DNA of 64,000 nt from JABLTI01 sp035528035 (GTDB taxonomy: Archaea > Asgardarchaeota > Heimdallarchaeia > JABLTI01), in assembly GCA_035528035.1 (NCBI GenBank), contig DATKZI010000039.1, positions 1-64,000 on the forward strand. The letters are read 5' to 3'. Shown one piece after another: positions 7,880 through 17,841 of the stretch. The translations under genes were made by a program, and so were the position numbers. The notes under the pieces were generated by a model that was not told the origin of the DNA, made no database searches, and was given only the letters and a program-made list of their open reading frames with translations. Every line of letters begins with the position of its first letter. Within the stretch, counting starts at the first letter, position 1.

Positions 7880-8962
7880 TTAAAATATTGCAATAATTTT
7901 AACAAAAAGTAAGTCAATTAAAAGTTCTAATCCTTCTCTTCTTAATCCTGTTAGCTTGAAAAATTCTATTAATCTTTTACCGTCTAAATCTAATCCAGAT
8001 AGGGACTTTATCCACTCCCCATGAGTTTCTTTAAGATTTTCATATTGTTTTTCAAATTCTTCAGTTTTGAATTCTGTTATTGTGAAATTTTCCATAGAAA
8101 TGAAATATTGTAGATAAGGTAGGAAATATTCCAAATCAACTTCTTCATATAATAGTCTATCAAGAAATTCAGCTATTACTAAGATTCTCTCATTTAAATC
8201 AATTTGAGTAGGTAAAACATCGATAATTCTTAATAATATCTCAAGACTGTCTACAGTTCCTTCTTGAATCATTCGTCGAACATCTATTTCCAAATGAAAT
8301 CTTTCAGAAGTGACTTGAAATAGGTAGCCCATACTGGTATTTATTTGACTGAGTTTATTAGCAGCACAAACAATACATGTCTTATTTGAGAATTTATCAG
8401 TAATGGTTATTTTATTTAATATATTTAATCGATTACTCATAAGCATGAATCTAGTTTCATTATCCTGTATTTCTGAATCAATTGATACTTGGGATACTTT
8501 TTTATCATCTTCTAAAAATATTGGTTGTATTTCTTGCTCTGTACACTCTGTAAATGTCTCATTAGTAAATTCATCAATTTTGCTCATTATAACCAGAAGA
8601 TTATCTAGCATTTTAAAATAGGGTTTATTTTCTCCTTCTTGGTAACATCTTTGGATAATTTTATCCAACGTTTCTTCCATTTCCTTTAGTTCATATGTAG
8701 TTTTGGTGATCAGTGCAATGCCAAATTGTCTTTTTTTTCGGGTAAAATTAGGATCTCGTAAAGTGACAGTTTTTGCATAAGCTGTTTTGTCATTAATCTT
8801 ACGAACTGAAAAATCTAAAGCTCTAATTATCCACATAAGAATATTATCTGCTTCACCCATTTTAGGTATCACTAAATTAGTAGGATTTCTTTTGCGAATA
8901 ACTGGACCCTTCAAAGAATCAAATTCAACTAATACTGCCGAAATATTATTGTTTTGATCCAT
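7880..8962 (-). CDS. Longin-domain protein with NPRL2-like N terminus
   Basis: The protein opens with a hydrophobic strand and turn, AVLVEFDSLKGPVI, which resembles the first longin hairpin of NPRL2 and folliculin-type proteins (EF-x-x-x-GP-x-I). Alternating strands and helices over about 130 residues fit a longin or uDENN fold. Residues ~190-245 (KTCIVCAANKLSQINT...) may form another alpha/beta segment, and the C-terminal ~110 residues are helical. It lies 48 bases downstream of the Rag-like GTPase on the same strand, with a GAGGTAG ribosome binding site. In eukaryotes NPRL2/NPRL3 longin proteins bind Rag GTPases within GATOR1. The match is from motif memory only, so the family call is tentative; the gene itself is certain. 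Confidence 0.6.
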   Translation of the reverse strand: MDQNNNISAVLVEFDSLKGPVIRKRNPTNLVIPKMGEADNILMWIIRALDFSVRKINDKTAYAKTVTLRDPNFTRKKRQFGIALITKTTYELKEMEETLDKIIQRCYQEGENKPYFKMLDNLLVIMSKIDEFTNETFTECTEQEIQPIFLEDDKKVSQVSIDSEIQDNETRFMLMSNRLNILNKITITDKFSNKTCIVCAANKLSQINTSMGYLFQVTSERFHLEIDVRRMIQEGTVDSLEILLRIIDVLPTQIDLNERILVIAEFLDRLLYEEVDLEYFLPYLQYFISMENFTITEFKTEEFEKQYENLKETHGEWIKSLSGLDLDGKRLIEFFKLTGLRREGLELLIDLLFVKIIAIF

Positions 8963-9010
8963 ATTTTTCTACCTCTATTTTATTAAGTGTTAAACCATCC
9001 TCATGGTAAA

Positions 9011-9973
9011 TCAATTTTGATAGTTGTAATAAACCTCTTGTAATTTTTCCAATCCTCTTTTATTGATCAAACGGGCCATTCCAAGATGAACAGCTGGGTT
9101 TCCAATGAATAACGCTAGATAATCATTTTTGGAGCAATTTATTCTTGATATCAAGCTATAATTTCTCTCATCATCATCTTCTAAAATGACTATTTTAACC
9201 CCATCTTTCACTAAATCTTCTTGAAATTCTTCAGTAGCAGAGAAAATTTTGGCTACATAAGCTGCATAAATTAATGATTCCTCTTTACCTATGAATGACT
9301 CCCCTACTAATAATCCATGTGGATCAGTGATAAGTACAATTTTAGCACTAACTTGTTCTCTAATCCAATCAGCTAATATATCGAAATCGATTTTTATTGT
9401 TCCTATATGACTAGCTATTGCTTTTAGAAAAGGTTCATGTATAGACTCGGGAAAAAGTATAGATGTTTCAAAAATCTTGAATTGTTTGATTATTCCTGGA
9501 AATAAATGAGCTAAAGGTTCCAAAATTTCTTTTTGAATAGCAATAGCGTTACTAGCATCTTTCAAATCTTGTTTGTGAGCAAAAAAAAGAAATTTATTAC
9601 ATTCAGGGGATAATTCTAAAAGATCTTCAATAGAATGTTGTAACTCAATTTGTGCTTCTCGAAAGCGTTCTTTATCTGAGGAATCTATTACAAAGATAAA
9701 TGTACTAACTTCACTAAAATATTCTATTTTCATAGAACCATGATATTCATTAATTCGCAAATCTTCTTGTCCGGGTGGAATGAAGAAAACATAATTTTTC
9801 TTTAAGAAATTTTTATTGAAGATTTCTATATCTCTACTTGGTGCTCTTCGTAAAGCTGCCTCGGTTGAAATGAATCGCAGAGTATCTTGTATTGAGCTCT
9901 TCCCAGCATTATCTATTCCTGCGATAAGTATCTTATTTGTTTCCATATCTAATTCTTGATTCTGTATTTGCAT
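9011..9973 (-). CDS. Rag/Gtr-like small GTPase with C-terminal roadblock domain
   Basis: The G domain spans residues 13-192: P-loop GIDNAGKSS (19-27), switch II PPGQEDLR (66-73) and HKQD (133-136) as the G4 motif. HKxD instead of NKxD is a mark of Rag/Gtr GTPases, and the ETSILFPES-x-x-x-PFLKAI segment parallels the Rag TSIWDE region. Residues ~200-312 look like a roadblock/LC7 domain (KIVLITDPHGLLVG, an amphipathic helix, then DYLALFIGNPAVHLGMARL). The length of 320 and the domain order match eukaryotic Rag proteins. The usual switch II aspartate (DxxG) is absent, so GTP hydrolysis may differ. AGGTTG serves as ribosome binding site. It is the first gene of the operon with the longin protein, divergent from rpoB. 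Confidence 0.85.
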   Translation of the reverse strand: MQIQNQELDMETNKILIAGIDNAGKSSIQDTLRFISTEAALRRAPSRDIEIFNKNFLKKNYVFFIPPGQEDLRINEYHGSMKIEYFSEVSTFIFVIDSSDKERFREAQIELQHSIEDLLELSPECNKFLFFAHKQDLKDASNAIAIQKEILEPLAHLFPGIIKQFKIFETSILFPESIHEPFLKAIASHIGTIKIDFDILADWIREQVSAKIVLITDPHGLLVGESFIGKEESLIYAAYVAKIFSATEEFQEDLVKDGVKIVILEDDDERNYSLISRINCSKNDYLALFIGNPAVHLGMARLINKRGLEKLQEVYYNYQN

Positions 9974-10473
9974 TATACTTCAACCTGCTAGCAATTATTA
10001 CTTATGATGTCTGAATCACAATATTAATTCAAGATTTGAGGATTAAAAAACCACGATTTTATTTTTCATAAGAATGAAAAAATTATTGAACCAGAAAAGT
10101 TACTATTAATTCATTGAAACAAAAAAAATAGTCATGTCATAAAATTAAAGGTAATAAGAATTCCACTTTAAATCATAAAAATAACCAGTAAAATAACATT
10201 TGCTTGTCAACATCACTTACAGGTAGTATTAAGTGAACTTTTCATCCTCTTTACTTATTATTTCAAATGTAAAAGTGGATGCTATATATAGCATCTGGAT
10301 ATTAGATACTGCTAAAAATTACAATAAAACCGTTTCTAGTAGTAAGATTTAAAAGAAGATAACATACGAAAAAGGATGTGTTGCTCTTCCAGCTGGAAAA
10401 ATAATATTAATAATATTAGCTTTTTGACATGAAAAATTGTCCTAGAAGTCTGTGTCAGTGAGGCTATAACTGA
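9974..10473. other. 500-base non-coding region between divergent GTPase and rpoB genes
   Basis: No convincing gene is visible; stop codons are dense in all frames, and no rpoH (Rpb5) gene sits here although many archaea have it before rpoB. The region must hold promoters for both directions. It contains a perfect 18-bp palindrome (10278-10295) and a doubled 9-mer AATAATATT near 10405-10422. A GAGG about 9 bases before the rpoB ATG is the likely ribosome binding site. Confidence 0.6.
10278..10295. promoter_or_regulatory. Perfect 18-bp palindrome containing a TATATATA core
   Basis: GATGCTATATATAGCATC is identical to its reverse complement. The centre could serve as a TATA box, so a dimeric regulator bound here would compete with TBP. 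It lies about 180 bases before rpoB and about 305 bases before the GTPase start. Its role is inferred from symmetry only. Confidence 0.45.
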
Positions 10474-13400
10474 ATGTCTGAAACTTATAAACTAACAATA
10501 GAGGATAGATGGATTCTTATAGAGTCAATGGTTAAGGAACTAGGGCTTGTGCGTCAACATCTTGACAGTTATAACGAGTTTATTCAAAATGGTATGCAAG
10601 ATGTTGTAAAAGAAATTGGTAGCATAAAGCCTGAAATCCCCAATTATTATGTAAGAATTAATAAAATTGACATGGATCCACCCAACATTCGTGAAGCGGA
10701 TGGGTCTTTAAATAACATTTATCCTAGTGAAGCCCGAATTAGGAATCTTACATATACCGCTCCATTATATCTTGATATGACTCCCATCAGAGTTGATGAA
10801 GCAGGTAATGAAATTCCTCGAGAAACTTCCCGAGTTTTTATCGGGAGAATGCCAATCATGCTCAAATCAAAGGTTTGTCCTTTAAGTCGCATGACCGATG
10901 AAGAATTAATAAAAGCAGGAGAAGACCCTAATGATCCTGGTGGATATTTCATCATTAATGGTAGTGAACGTGTTCTTGTTACACAAGAAGACTTGGCTCC
11001 AAATCGTATTTTAATTGAGAAAAAATCTGGTAGTGTAACCAGTATGGCTAAAGTCTTTAGTACCGCACAAGGTGTAAGAGCACCTGTAACTTTGGAACGT
11101 TCTCGAGATGGTAGCTTAAATGTGAGTTTCCCTTCTGTACCTAGAAAAATTCCCTTTGCTGTTTTATTGAAGGCTTTAGGTCTAGAATCTGATAAACAAA
11201 TTGTTGATGCTGTTACAGATAATCCAGAAGTTCGAAAGGAATTAATCCCCTCTTTAGATGAAGCTTCAGAAATCACTGATGGGGAAAAAGCTCTTGATTT
11301 TATCGGTAAACGAGTTGCTGTTGGTCAAACAATGGATTATCGTATTAAACGAGCAAGAGAAATTTTGGATAGATATCTTCTTAGACATATTGGTACTGAT
11401 GAAACCCATCGTATAGGCAAAGCATTTTTCCTTGGTCAAATGGCTCAACGTGTTTTAGAATTAGAACTTGATAAACGTCAAGTAGATGATAAGGATCATT
11501 ATTCCAATAAACGACTCAAATTATCTGGTGAATCTTTAATTTCTTTATTTAGAGTTGCTTTTATGAGTCTCTGTCGAGATATCAAATATCAGCTTGAACG
11601 AACAGCTGTTAGAGGTAGAACACCAAATATAAGAACAGCAGTACGTGCTGATGTTATAACCGAACGTTTACGACATGCCCTAGCCACAGGTAACTGGGTA
11701 GGTGGAAAAGCTGGTGTGAGTCAATTACTTGATAGAACAAACTATATTTCCACTCTAAGTCATTTACGTAGAGTTGTCAGTCCTTTAAGTCGAAATCAAC
11801 CTCACTTTGAAGCACGTGACCTTCACCCTACACACTTTGGTAAAATATGCCCTAGTGAAACACCAGAAGGGCCTAATTGTGGATTGGTAAAGAATTTGGC
11901 GATGGATGCATATATCAGTGTAGGTGCTGATGAGAAAGTTGTTGAAGATTTTCTTTATACTTTAGAATTAAATAAATTAGAAAATATGAAATCAACGGAT
12001 GCATGCAAAGTATTTCTCAATGGACGCTTATTAGGTTCACATCCAGATCCAAATGGTTTTGTAAATGATATTAGAAAAGCTCGAAGAAAGGATATATTAA
12101 GTTCTGAAGTAAATGTTAACTTTTATGAAGATATCCAAGAAATCCAGATAAACTGTGACCATGGTCGTGTTAGAAGACCTTTACTAATAACTGAAAAAGG
12201 CAGACAAAAATTAGACCAAAAACACATAGAAAAAATACGAACTGGTGCTTGGGGTTGGTCTGATCTTATCCGCAGAGGAATTGTTGAGTATATCGATGCT
12301 GAAGAAGAAGAAAGTTCTTACATTGCAATGGTACCAGATGACCTTGAAAAAGAACAAACTCACACTCATCTTGAAATCGCTCCAAGTTCAATTCTCGGTA
12401 TCTGTGCATCACTTATACCATTTGCAGAACACAACCAATCACCTAGAAATACCTATGAATCTGCGATGGCAAAACAAGCATTAGGTATGTATGCTGCTAA
12501 TCATCGATTACGAGTAGATACTCGATCTCACATTTTATTCTATCCACAAAAACCATTAGTAAAGACGCACGGTATGGATATCATTAATTTTGATAAACGT
12601 CCTGCAGGTCAAAATATGGTTATTGCTCTTCTTAGTTATGAAGGATATAACATGGAAGATGCAATTATCTTTAACAAACATTCAATTCAACGTGGTTTAG
12701 CTCGATCAGCATTCTTTAGACGTTATGAAGCTGAAGAGCGACGATATCCAGCAGGTCAAGAAGATAAATTCGAACGTATTAATAAAGATGTTCGAGGTTT
12801 CCGACCACCTGAAGCCTATGTTCATTTAAGTACTGATGGTATTGTTGAACCAGAAAGCAAAATAAATGGTGACGAAGTAATTATTGGACGAACTTCCCCT
12901 CCAAGATTTCTTGAAGAATATAGTGAATTTGAGGTTAGAGCACCAATTAGGCATGAAACAAGTATAAGCATGCGTCATAGTGAAGAAGGATTTGTTGATA
13001 CAATAATTCTAACAGAAACAAGTGATGGCAACAGACTTGTAAAAGTTAAGATGCGAGATATGCGTATACCTGAATTAGGTGACAAATTTGCATCAAGACA
13101 CGGTCAAAAAGGTGTTATAGGTTTAATTGCTCCTCCAGAAGATTTACCATTTACTTCTGAAGGCATCGTTCCTGATATTATTGTTAATTGTCACGCTATA
13201 CCTTCACGTATGACTATCGGTCAAATATTGGAAACAATGGCTTCTATTTTAGGAACCAAGAAAGGAACAGTAATTGATGCTACACCATTTGAAGGAATAT
13301 CTTCCGATGAATTAGTTAAAGGACTGAAACAATTAGGCTTAAACTATTATGGAAAACAAGCCATGTATAATGGTATTACGGGAAGAAAATATGATGTTGA

Positions 13401-13815
13401 CATATTCATGGGAATTGCCTATTATCAAAAATTACATCATCTTGTAAAAGACAAAACCCATGCAAGATCAAGAGGACCCGTTCAAATTCTTACACGACAA
13501 CCAACCGAAGGTCGTGCAAGAGAAGGAGGTTTACGTTTCGGAGAAATGGAACGTGACTGCTTAGTAGGTCATGGAGCAGCTCTCTTATTAAAAGAGCGAT
13601 TATTGGAAGAATCTGATAAAGTCACGATCAATGTTTGTGGTAATTGTGGTGTAATCGCTACCTATGACCGAAATAAAGACAAATACTTCTGTCCTGTGTG
13701 TAAAGGTGAAGCTGAAGTATCCCAGGTAGTTATGAGCTATGCATTCAAGCTTTTACTACAAGAGTTAACTTCTCTGGGAATGGCACCAAGGTTAGTGCTA
13801 AAGGACCAAGCATAG
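10474..13815 (+). CDS. rpoB: DNA-directed RNA polymerase subunit B (unsplit)
   Basis: The second-largest catalytic subunit is present as one 1113-residue chain, not divided into B' and B''. Recognisable segments include NGSERVLVTQEDLAPNRI, the fork region RRVVSPLSRNQPHFEARDLHPTHFGKICPSETPEGPNCGLVKNLA, GYNMEDAI, and GDKFASRHGQKGV with the catalytic lysine. The C-terminal clamp has a four-cysteine zinc site (CGNCG...CPVC, from about residue 1055). The gene starts the cluster rpoB-rpoA1-rpoA2; the next gene is 16 bases on. A GAGG precedes the ATG. Identification is certain. Confidence 0.98.
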   Translation: MSETYKLTIEDRWILIESMVKELGLVRQHLDSYNEFIQNGMQDVVKEIGSIKPEIPNYYVRINKIDMDPPNIREADGSLNNIYPSEARIRNLTYTAPLYLDMTPIRVDEAGNEIPRETSRVFIGRMPIMLKSKVCPLSRMTDEELIKAGEDPNDPGGYFIINGSERVLVTQEDLAPNRILIEKKSGSVTSMAKVFSTAQGVRAPVTLERSRDGSLNVSFPSVPRKIPFAVLLKALGLESDKQIVDAVTDNPEVRKELIPSLDEASEITDGEKALDFIGKRVAVGQTMDYRIKRAREILDRYLLRHIGTDETHRIGKAFFLGQMAQRVLELELDKRQVDDKDHYSNKRLKLSGESLISLFRVAFMSLCRDIKYQLERTAVRGRTPNIRTAVRADVITERLRHALATGNWVGGKAGVSQLLDRTNYISTLSHLRRVVSPLSRNQPHFEARDLHPTHFGKICPSETPEGPNCGLVKNLAMDAYISVGADEKVVEDFLYTLELNKLENMKSTDACKVFLNGRLLGSHPDPNGFVNDIRKARRKDILSSEVNVNFYEDIQEIQINCDHGRVRRPLLITEKGRQKLDQKHIEKIRTGAWGWSDLIRRGIVEYIDAEEEESSYIAMVPDDLEKEQTHTHLEIAPSSILGICASLIPFAEHNQSPRNTYESAMAKQALGMYAANHRLRVDTRSHILFYPQKPLVKTHGMDIINFDKRPAGQNMVIALLSYEGYNMEDAIIFNKHSIQRGLARSAFFRRYEAEERRYPAGQEDKFERINKDVRGFRPPEAYVHLSTDGIVEPESKINGDEVIIGRTSPPRFLEEYSEFEVRAPIRHETSISMRHSEEGFVDTIILTETSDGNRLVKVKMRDMRIPELGDKFASRHGQKGVIGLIAPPEDLPFTSEGIVPDIIVNCHAIPSRMTIGQILETMASILGTKKGTVIDATPFEGISSDELVKGLKQLGLNYYGKQAMYNGITGRKYDVDIFMGIAYYQKLHHLVKDKTHARSRGPVQILTRQPTEGRAREGGLRFGEMERDCLVGHGAALLLKERLLEESDKVTINVCGNCGVIATYDRNKDKYFCPVCKGEAEVSQVVMSYAFKLLLQELTSLGMAPRLVLKDQA

Positions 13816-13831
13816 AGATGGAGGAATAAAA

Positions 13832-16510
13832 ATGGCATTTAAACTACCCAAAATCATAAGTAAAATTCAATTTGGTCTCTTATCCGCAGATGAGATAAGA
13901 AAAATGAGTGTTGTTCGTGTTATCACTGCAGATACATATGATGAAGATGGAACAGCAATTCCATCTGGTTTAATGGATGGTCGTTTAGGCACAATTGACC
14001 CGGGACAAAGATGTAAAACATGTGGTAATCGAGTTGGTGAATGTGAAGGTCATTTTGGTCATATTGAATTAGCTCGACCAATCATACATGTAGGTTTCAA
14101 TAAGAAAATCTATAAAATTCTCAGAGCAACTTGTTTTGAGTGTAGTCGAATCTTAATAACTGAAGAGGAGATTTACAAATATAAACAAGAAATGGTTCGT
14201 TACCAGAAACGTTGGGATCAAACCAACATTCCCCTAATAAATGATTTATTGAAAAAAGCAGCTAAAAACGAGAAGTGTCCACACTGTCAATCAATACAAA
14301 ACAAGATTAGACTTGAAAAACCAACTACTTTTTATGAAGAAACAAAAGCAAATAAAAAGGCAAAAACAGGTGAACGCAAAAAACTTTCTCCATCAGATGT
14401 AAGAGATCGTTTAGAACGAATACCTGATGATGATTGTCCTCTTTTAGGTGTTAATCCTACATATGCAAGACCAGAGTGGATGGTGTTAACTGTTCTTCCA
14501 GTACCACCTGTAGCAATGCGACCTAGCATTACTTTAGAATCAAGCATTCGTTCAGAAGATGATTTAACTCATAAATTAGTTGATATCATTCGTATTAATC
14601 AAAGATTACGTGAAAATATTGAAGCTGGTGCACCACAACTTATTGTAGAAGACCTTTGGGAATTACTACAATACCATGTTACAACCTACTTTAATAATGA
14701 AGTTTCAGGTATTCCTCCTGCAAGACACCGTTCAGGTCGTGCTCTTAGAACATTAACTCAAAGACTAAAAGGTAAAGAAGGCCGATTCAGAAGCAACCTT
14801 TGTGGTAAACGTGTTGATTTCTCATCTCGTACTGTTATTTCTCCTGACCCCAATTTAAGTATCAATGAAGTGGGTGTTCCAGAAGAAATTGCTATGCAAC
14901 TTACTATCCCAGAACGAGTAACTGAATGGAATATTGAAGAATTGAAAGAACTTGTTATGCGTGGTCCTGCTAATCATCCTGGAGCAAATTATATCATTAG
15001 ACAAGAAGGTTTGCGTATTGATTTGCGTTTTGTTAAAGAAAAACGTAATGTTGCAGATTCACTTGAACCAGGTTTCATTGTAGAACGACATCTAAAAAAT
15101 GGTGATATAGTTCTTTTTAACCGTCAACCCTCTCTACACAGAATGTCTATAATGGCTCATAAAGTAAAAGTTATGCCTTACAGAACATTCCGTCTAAATC
15201 TTTGTGTTTGTCCTCCTTATAACGCTGATTTTGATGGCGATGAAATGAACTTACATGTTCCACAAAGCGAAGAAGCACAAGCTGAAGCAAGGATATTAAT
15301 GCTTGCTCAAGAGCAAATATCTTCACCCAGATATGGTGGTCCTTTAATTGGTGCAAACTGGGATTATATTTCTGCATCATATCTTTTAACTAGACACGAT
15401 ACTTACTTTACAAAGAAAGAAGCTATGCAAATGATAGTATCAGCAGGTTCCAGTAAAAATTTACCATCTCCAAAGATAACTGAACCAGTTGAACTCTGGA
15501 GTGGAAAACAACTCTTTAGTATGTTTTTGCCTGAAACTACTCATTATACAAACACTGCTAAGATTTGCCACAAATGTACTGAATGTATGAAAGAGAATTG
15601 TCAATATGATGCCTATGTTACCATTAGAAATGGTATCTTGGAAACAGGTGTTATTGATAAAAAAGCAATTGGTTCACAACAAGAAGGCAGTCTTCTAGGT
15701 AGAATATTAATTGATTATGGTACAACAGTTACCAGAGAATTTCTTGATGGAGTAACCAAGCTCTTCATTAGAGTTCTCTCGTTCAAAGGCTTTTCAATGG
15801 GCTTTTGGAATATTGACATTCCAAAAGAAGCTAAAGCTCGTATTGATGAAATATTAGATGATGCGGAGAAGGAAACTAAAGAGACCATTGATGCTTATCG
15901 ACAAGGAATCCTTGATAGATTGCCTGGACGATCACAAGAAGAAACTTTAGAAATGAAAATTATGGAAATTCTCTCAAAATCAAGATCCACTGCTAGTGAT
16001 GTAGCAGGTGAATATCTTGGTATGGAGAATGAAGCTGTTATCATGGCTAAAACAGGTGCTAGAGGAAGCATGCTAAACCTTGGTCAAATGGCTGCTTGTT
16101 TAGGTCAGCAATCTGTTCGTGGTGAACGAATTAAAAGAGGCTTTAAGGATAGAACCCTACCTCATTTCAAACCAGGTGCTCTAGATGCTCCATCAAGAGG
16201 ATTTGTTAGAAATAGTTTTAGACGAGGTTTAACTCCCGTAGAATTCTTTATGCATGCATGTGGTGGTCGTGAAGGTTTAGTAGATACTGCTGTTCGTACA
16301 TCCACTAGTGGGTATATGCAAAGAAGGTTGATTCATGCCCTATTGGATATTAAGGCAGAATACGATGGAACTGTTAGAGGTGCAGAAAGCGAAATTATAC
16401 AGTTCAAATATGGTGATGATGGTATTGATCCAGCTAAAACTGAACATGGTAAATCAGTAAATATTGATGCCATTATTGACCGGGTGTTAAAAACACCAAT
16501 TGAAGAATAA
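13832..16510 (+). CDS. rpoA1: DNA-directed RNA polymerase subunit A' (N-terminal part of the largest subunit)
   Basis: The catalytic magnesium motif NADFDGDEMNLH begins at about residue 464. The N-terminal zinc site (CKTCGNRVGECEGHFGH) and a second cysteine cluster (CPHC) are present, as are RFRSNLCGKRVDFSSRTVISPDP and a bridge-helix region ending in TAVRTSTSGYMQRRLIHAL. The protein ends at residue 892, where the archaeal A'/A'' split normally falls. GGAGGAATAAAA precedes the ATG. The stop codon directly abuts the first possible ATG of rpoA2, so the two are translationally linked. Confidence 0.98.
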   Translation: MAFKLPKIISKIQFGLLSADEIRKMSVVRVITADTYDEDGTAIPSGLMDGRLGTIDPGQRCKTCGNRVGECEGHFGHIELARPIIHVGFNKKIYKILRATCFECSRILITEEEIYKYKQEMVRYQKRWDQTNIPLINDLLKKAAKNEKCPHCQSIQNKIRLEKPTTFYEETKANKKAKTGERKKLSPSDVRDRLERIPDDDCPLLGVNPTYARPEWMVLTVLPVPPVAMRPSITLESSIRSEDDLTHKLVDIIRINQRLRENIEAGAPQLIVEDLWELLQYHVTTYFNNEVSGIPPARHRSGRALRTLTQRLKGKEGRFRSNLCGKRVDFSSRTVISPDPNLSINEVGVPEEIAMQLTIPERVTEWNIEELKELVMRGPANHPGANYIIRQEGLRIDLRFVKEKRNVADSLEPGFIVERHLKNGDIVLFNRQPSLHRMSIMAHKVKVMPYRTFRLNLCVCPPYNADFDGDEMNLHVPQSEEAQAEARILMLAQEQISSPRYGGPLIGANWDYISASYLLTRHDTYFTKKEAMQMIVSAGSSKNLPSPKITEPVELWSGKQLFSMFLPETTHYTNTAKICHKCTECMKENCQYDAYVTIRNGILETGVIDKKAIGSQQEGSLLGRILIDYGTTVTREFLDGVTKLFIRVLSFKGFSMGFWNIDIPKEAKARIDEILDDAEKETKETIDAYRQGILDRLPGRSQEETLEMKIMEILSKSRSTASDVAGEYLGMENEAVIMAKTGARGSMLNLGQMAACLGQQSVRGERIKRGFKDRTLPHFKPGALDAPSRGFVRNSFRRGLTPVEFFMHACGGREGLVDTAVRTSTSGYMQRRLIHALLDIKAEYDGTVRGAESEIIQFKYGDDGIDPAKTEHGKSVNIDAIIDRVLKTPIEE

Positions 16511-17746
16511 ATGAGGATGGAAAAAATGGCAACAACAACCGCACAAAAGAAAACAATTGTAACACTTGATGTAATTGAAAAATCCATTAAGAAAATGAAT
16601 GAAGATGAACTTCTTCCTCATTTATTGGAAGATGAACTCCTTAAAAAGCTCAAAGATCAAGAGATAACAAAGAAGCAACTAAATGAAATTCTTAAAGAAG
16701 TTCGAGAAACTTTTGAAGATGCTTTAGTAGAACCTGGAGAAGCTGTTGGTACAGTAGCTGCACAATCAATTGGTGAACCAGGTACCCAAATGACTCTTAA
16801 GACTTTTCATTTTGCAGGTGTTGCAGAATTTACTGTAACCCAAGGTTTACCTAGATTAATTGAAATAGTAGATGCAAGAAGGAATCCAAGCACACCTATG
16901 ACTGAAGTATATTTAGATGAAGATCATCGTTTTGATGTTGAAAAAGCTAGAGAAGTTGCTAGAAAAATTGAACTTACTCGAGTCGAAAACATCGCTTCAG
17001 GTGTAAGTCTCGATCTTTCAGAAATGCAAATAATCATTGAAATTGATCTTGATTTATTGCATGACAAAGGATTAGATATTGAATCTGTTTCTGAGATTAT
17101 TTCTCGAGGTCGAAAAGTTGAAGTAAAAACAGAAGGTAATTTAATTTACGTTAATCCCAAATTAGAAACTATTAAAGACCTCCAAAAAGTCGCTACAAAG
17201 ATACGCCAAATGCCTATAAAAGGCATTTTAAATATTAAAAGAACACAAATTAGCAAAGACCCTGAAAAGGGTGAATTTATTATTTATACTGAAGGAACCG
17301 ATTTTGTAAAAACACTACAGAGACCTGGCGTTGATTTAACAAGAGTTTATACTAACCATACTTATGAAATTGCTGAGACCTTGGGTATTGAAGCTGCTAG
17401 AAATTCAATTATTAAAGAATCTATGGAAGTATTGAAAGCTCAAGGTTTAGACGTAGATATTCGACACATTACTCTTGTAGCAGATTTAATGACAGCAAAT
17501 GGCGACGTAAGACAAATTGGTCGACATGGAATCAGCGGTGAAAAAGCAAGTGTCTTAGCTCGTGCTTCCTTTGAAATCACTGTTAAACATTTACTTGAAG
17601 CTTGTTTACAAGGCGAATCGGATAATTTGAAGGGTATCACTGAAAACGTTATTGTTGGCCAAATGATCCCCTTGGGAACTGGTGCTATTGATTTAATGAT
17701 GAGTCCAATGACAAAAAAGGATAAATCTGAAAATAAAAAGGATTAG
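16511..17746 (+). CDS. rpoA2: DNA-directed RNA polymerase subunit A'' (C-terminal part of the largest subunit)
   Basis: This subunit carries the trigger-loop region EPGEAVGTVAAQSIGEPGTQMTLKTFHFAGVA and the C-terminal jaw, ending in ASFEITVKHLLEACLQGE. The track-length start at 16511 gives 411 residues. The ATG at 16526 is preceded by GAGG with good spacing and is probably the real start, which would remove five residues (MRMEK). The N-terminal ~60 residues are a charged extension before the conserved core. A hairpin lies between this gene and rpl30e. Confidence 0.97.
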   Translation: MRMEKMATTTAQKKTIVTLDVIEKSIKKMNEDELLPHLLEDELLKKLKDQEITKKQLNEILKEVRETFEDALVEPGEAVGTVAAQSIGEPGTQMTLKTFHFAGVAEFTVTQGLPRLIEIVDARRNPSTPMTEVYLDEDHRFDVEKAREVARKIELTRVENIASGVSLDLSEMQIIIEIDLDLLHDKGLDIESVSEIISRGRKVEVKTEGNLIYVNPKLETIKDLQKVATKIRQMPIKGILNIKRTQISKDPEKGEFIIYTEGTDFVKTLQRPGVDLTRVYTNHTYEIAETLGIEAARNSIIKESMEVLKAQGLDVDIRHITLVADLMTANGDVRQIGRHGISGEKASVLARASFEITVKHLLEACLQGESDNLKGITENVIVGQMIPLGTGAIDLMMSPMTKKDKSENKKD

Positions 17747-17757
17747 TTTTCAATATA

Positions 17758-17785
17758 AGGGAATAATTTAAATTCCCTCCCCTTT
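17758..17785 (+). terminator. hairpin between rpoA2 and rpl30e
   Basis: A 7-bp inverted repeat (AGGGAAT 17758-17764 with ATTCCCT 17772-17778) follows the rpoA2 stop, with CCCCTTTTGGG just after it. It may be a partial terminator or an mRNA processing structure, because rpl30e and nusA usually belong to the same transcription unit. Confidence 0.4.
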
Positions 17786-17841
17786 TGGGATTAAACAATT
17801 AAATGTTACTTTGAGATAACAAAATGTTGGAGTAAAGTAAT

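Noticed and set aside
10719..11276. 185-residue minus-strand frame inside rpoB
   Set aside because: Antisense of highly conserved rpoB sequence; no independent motif or ribosome binding site.
16500..16530. Frameshift splitting the largest RNA polymerase subunit
   Set aside because: The break lies at the normal archaeal A'/A'' boundary, with its own ribosome binding site and start codon.
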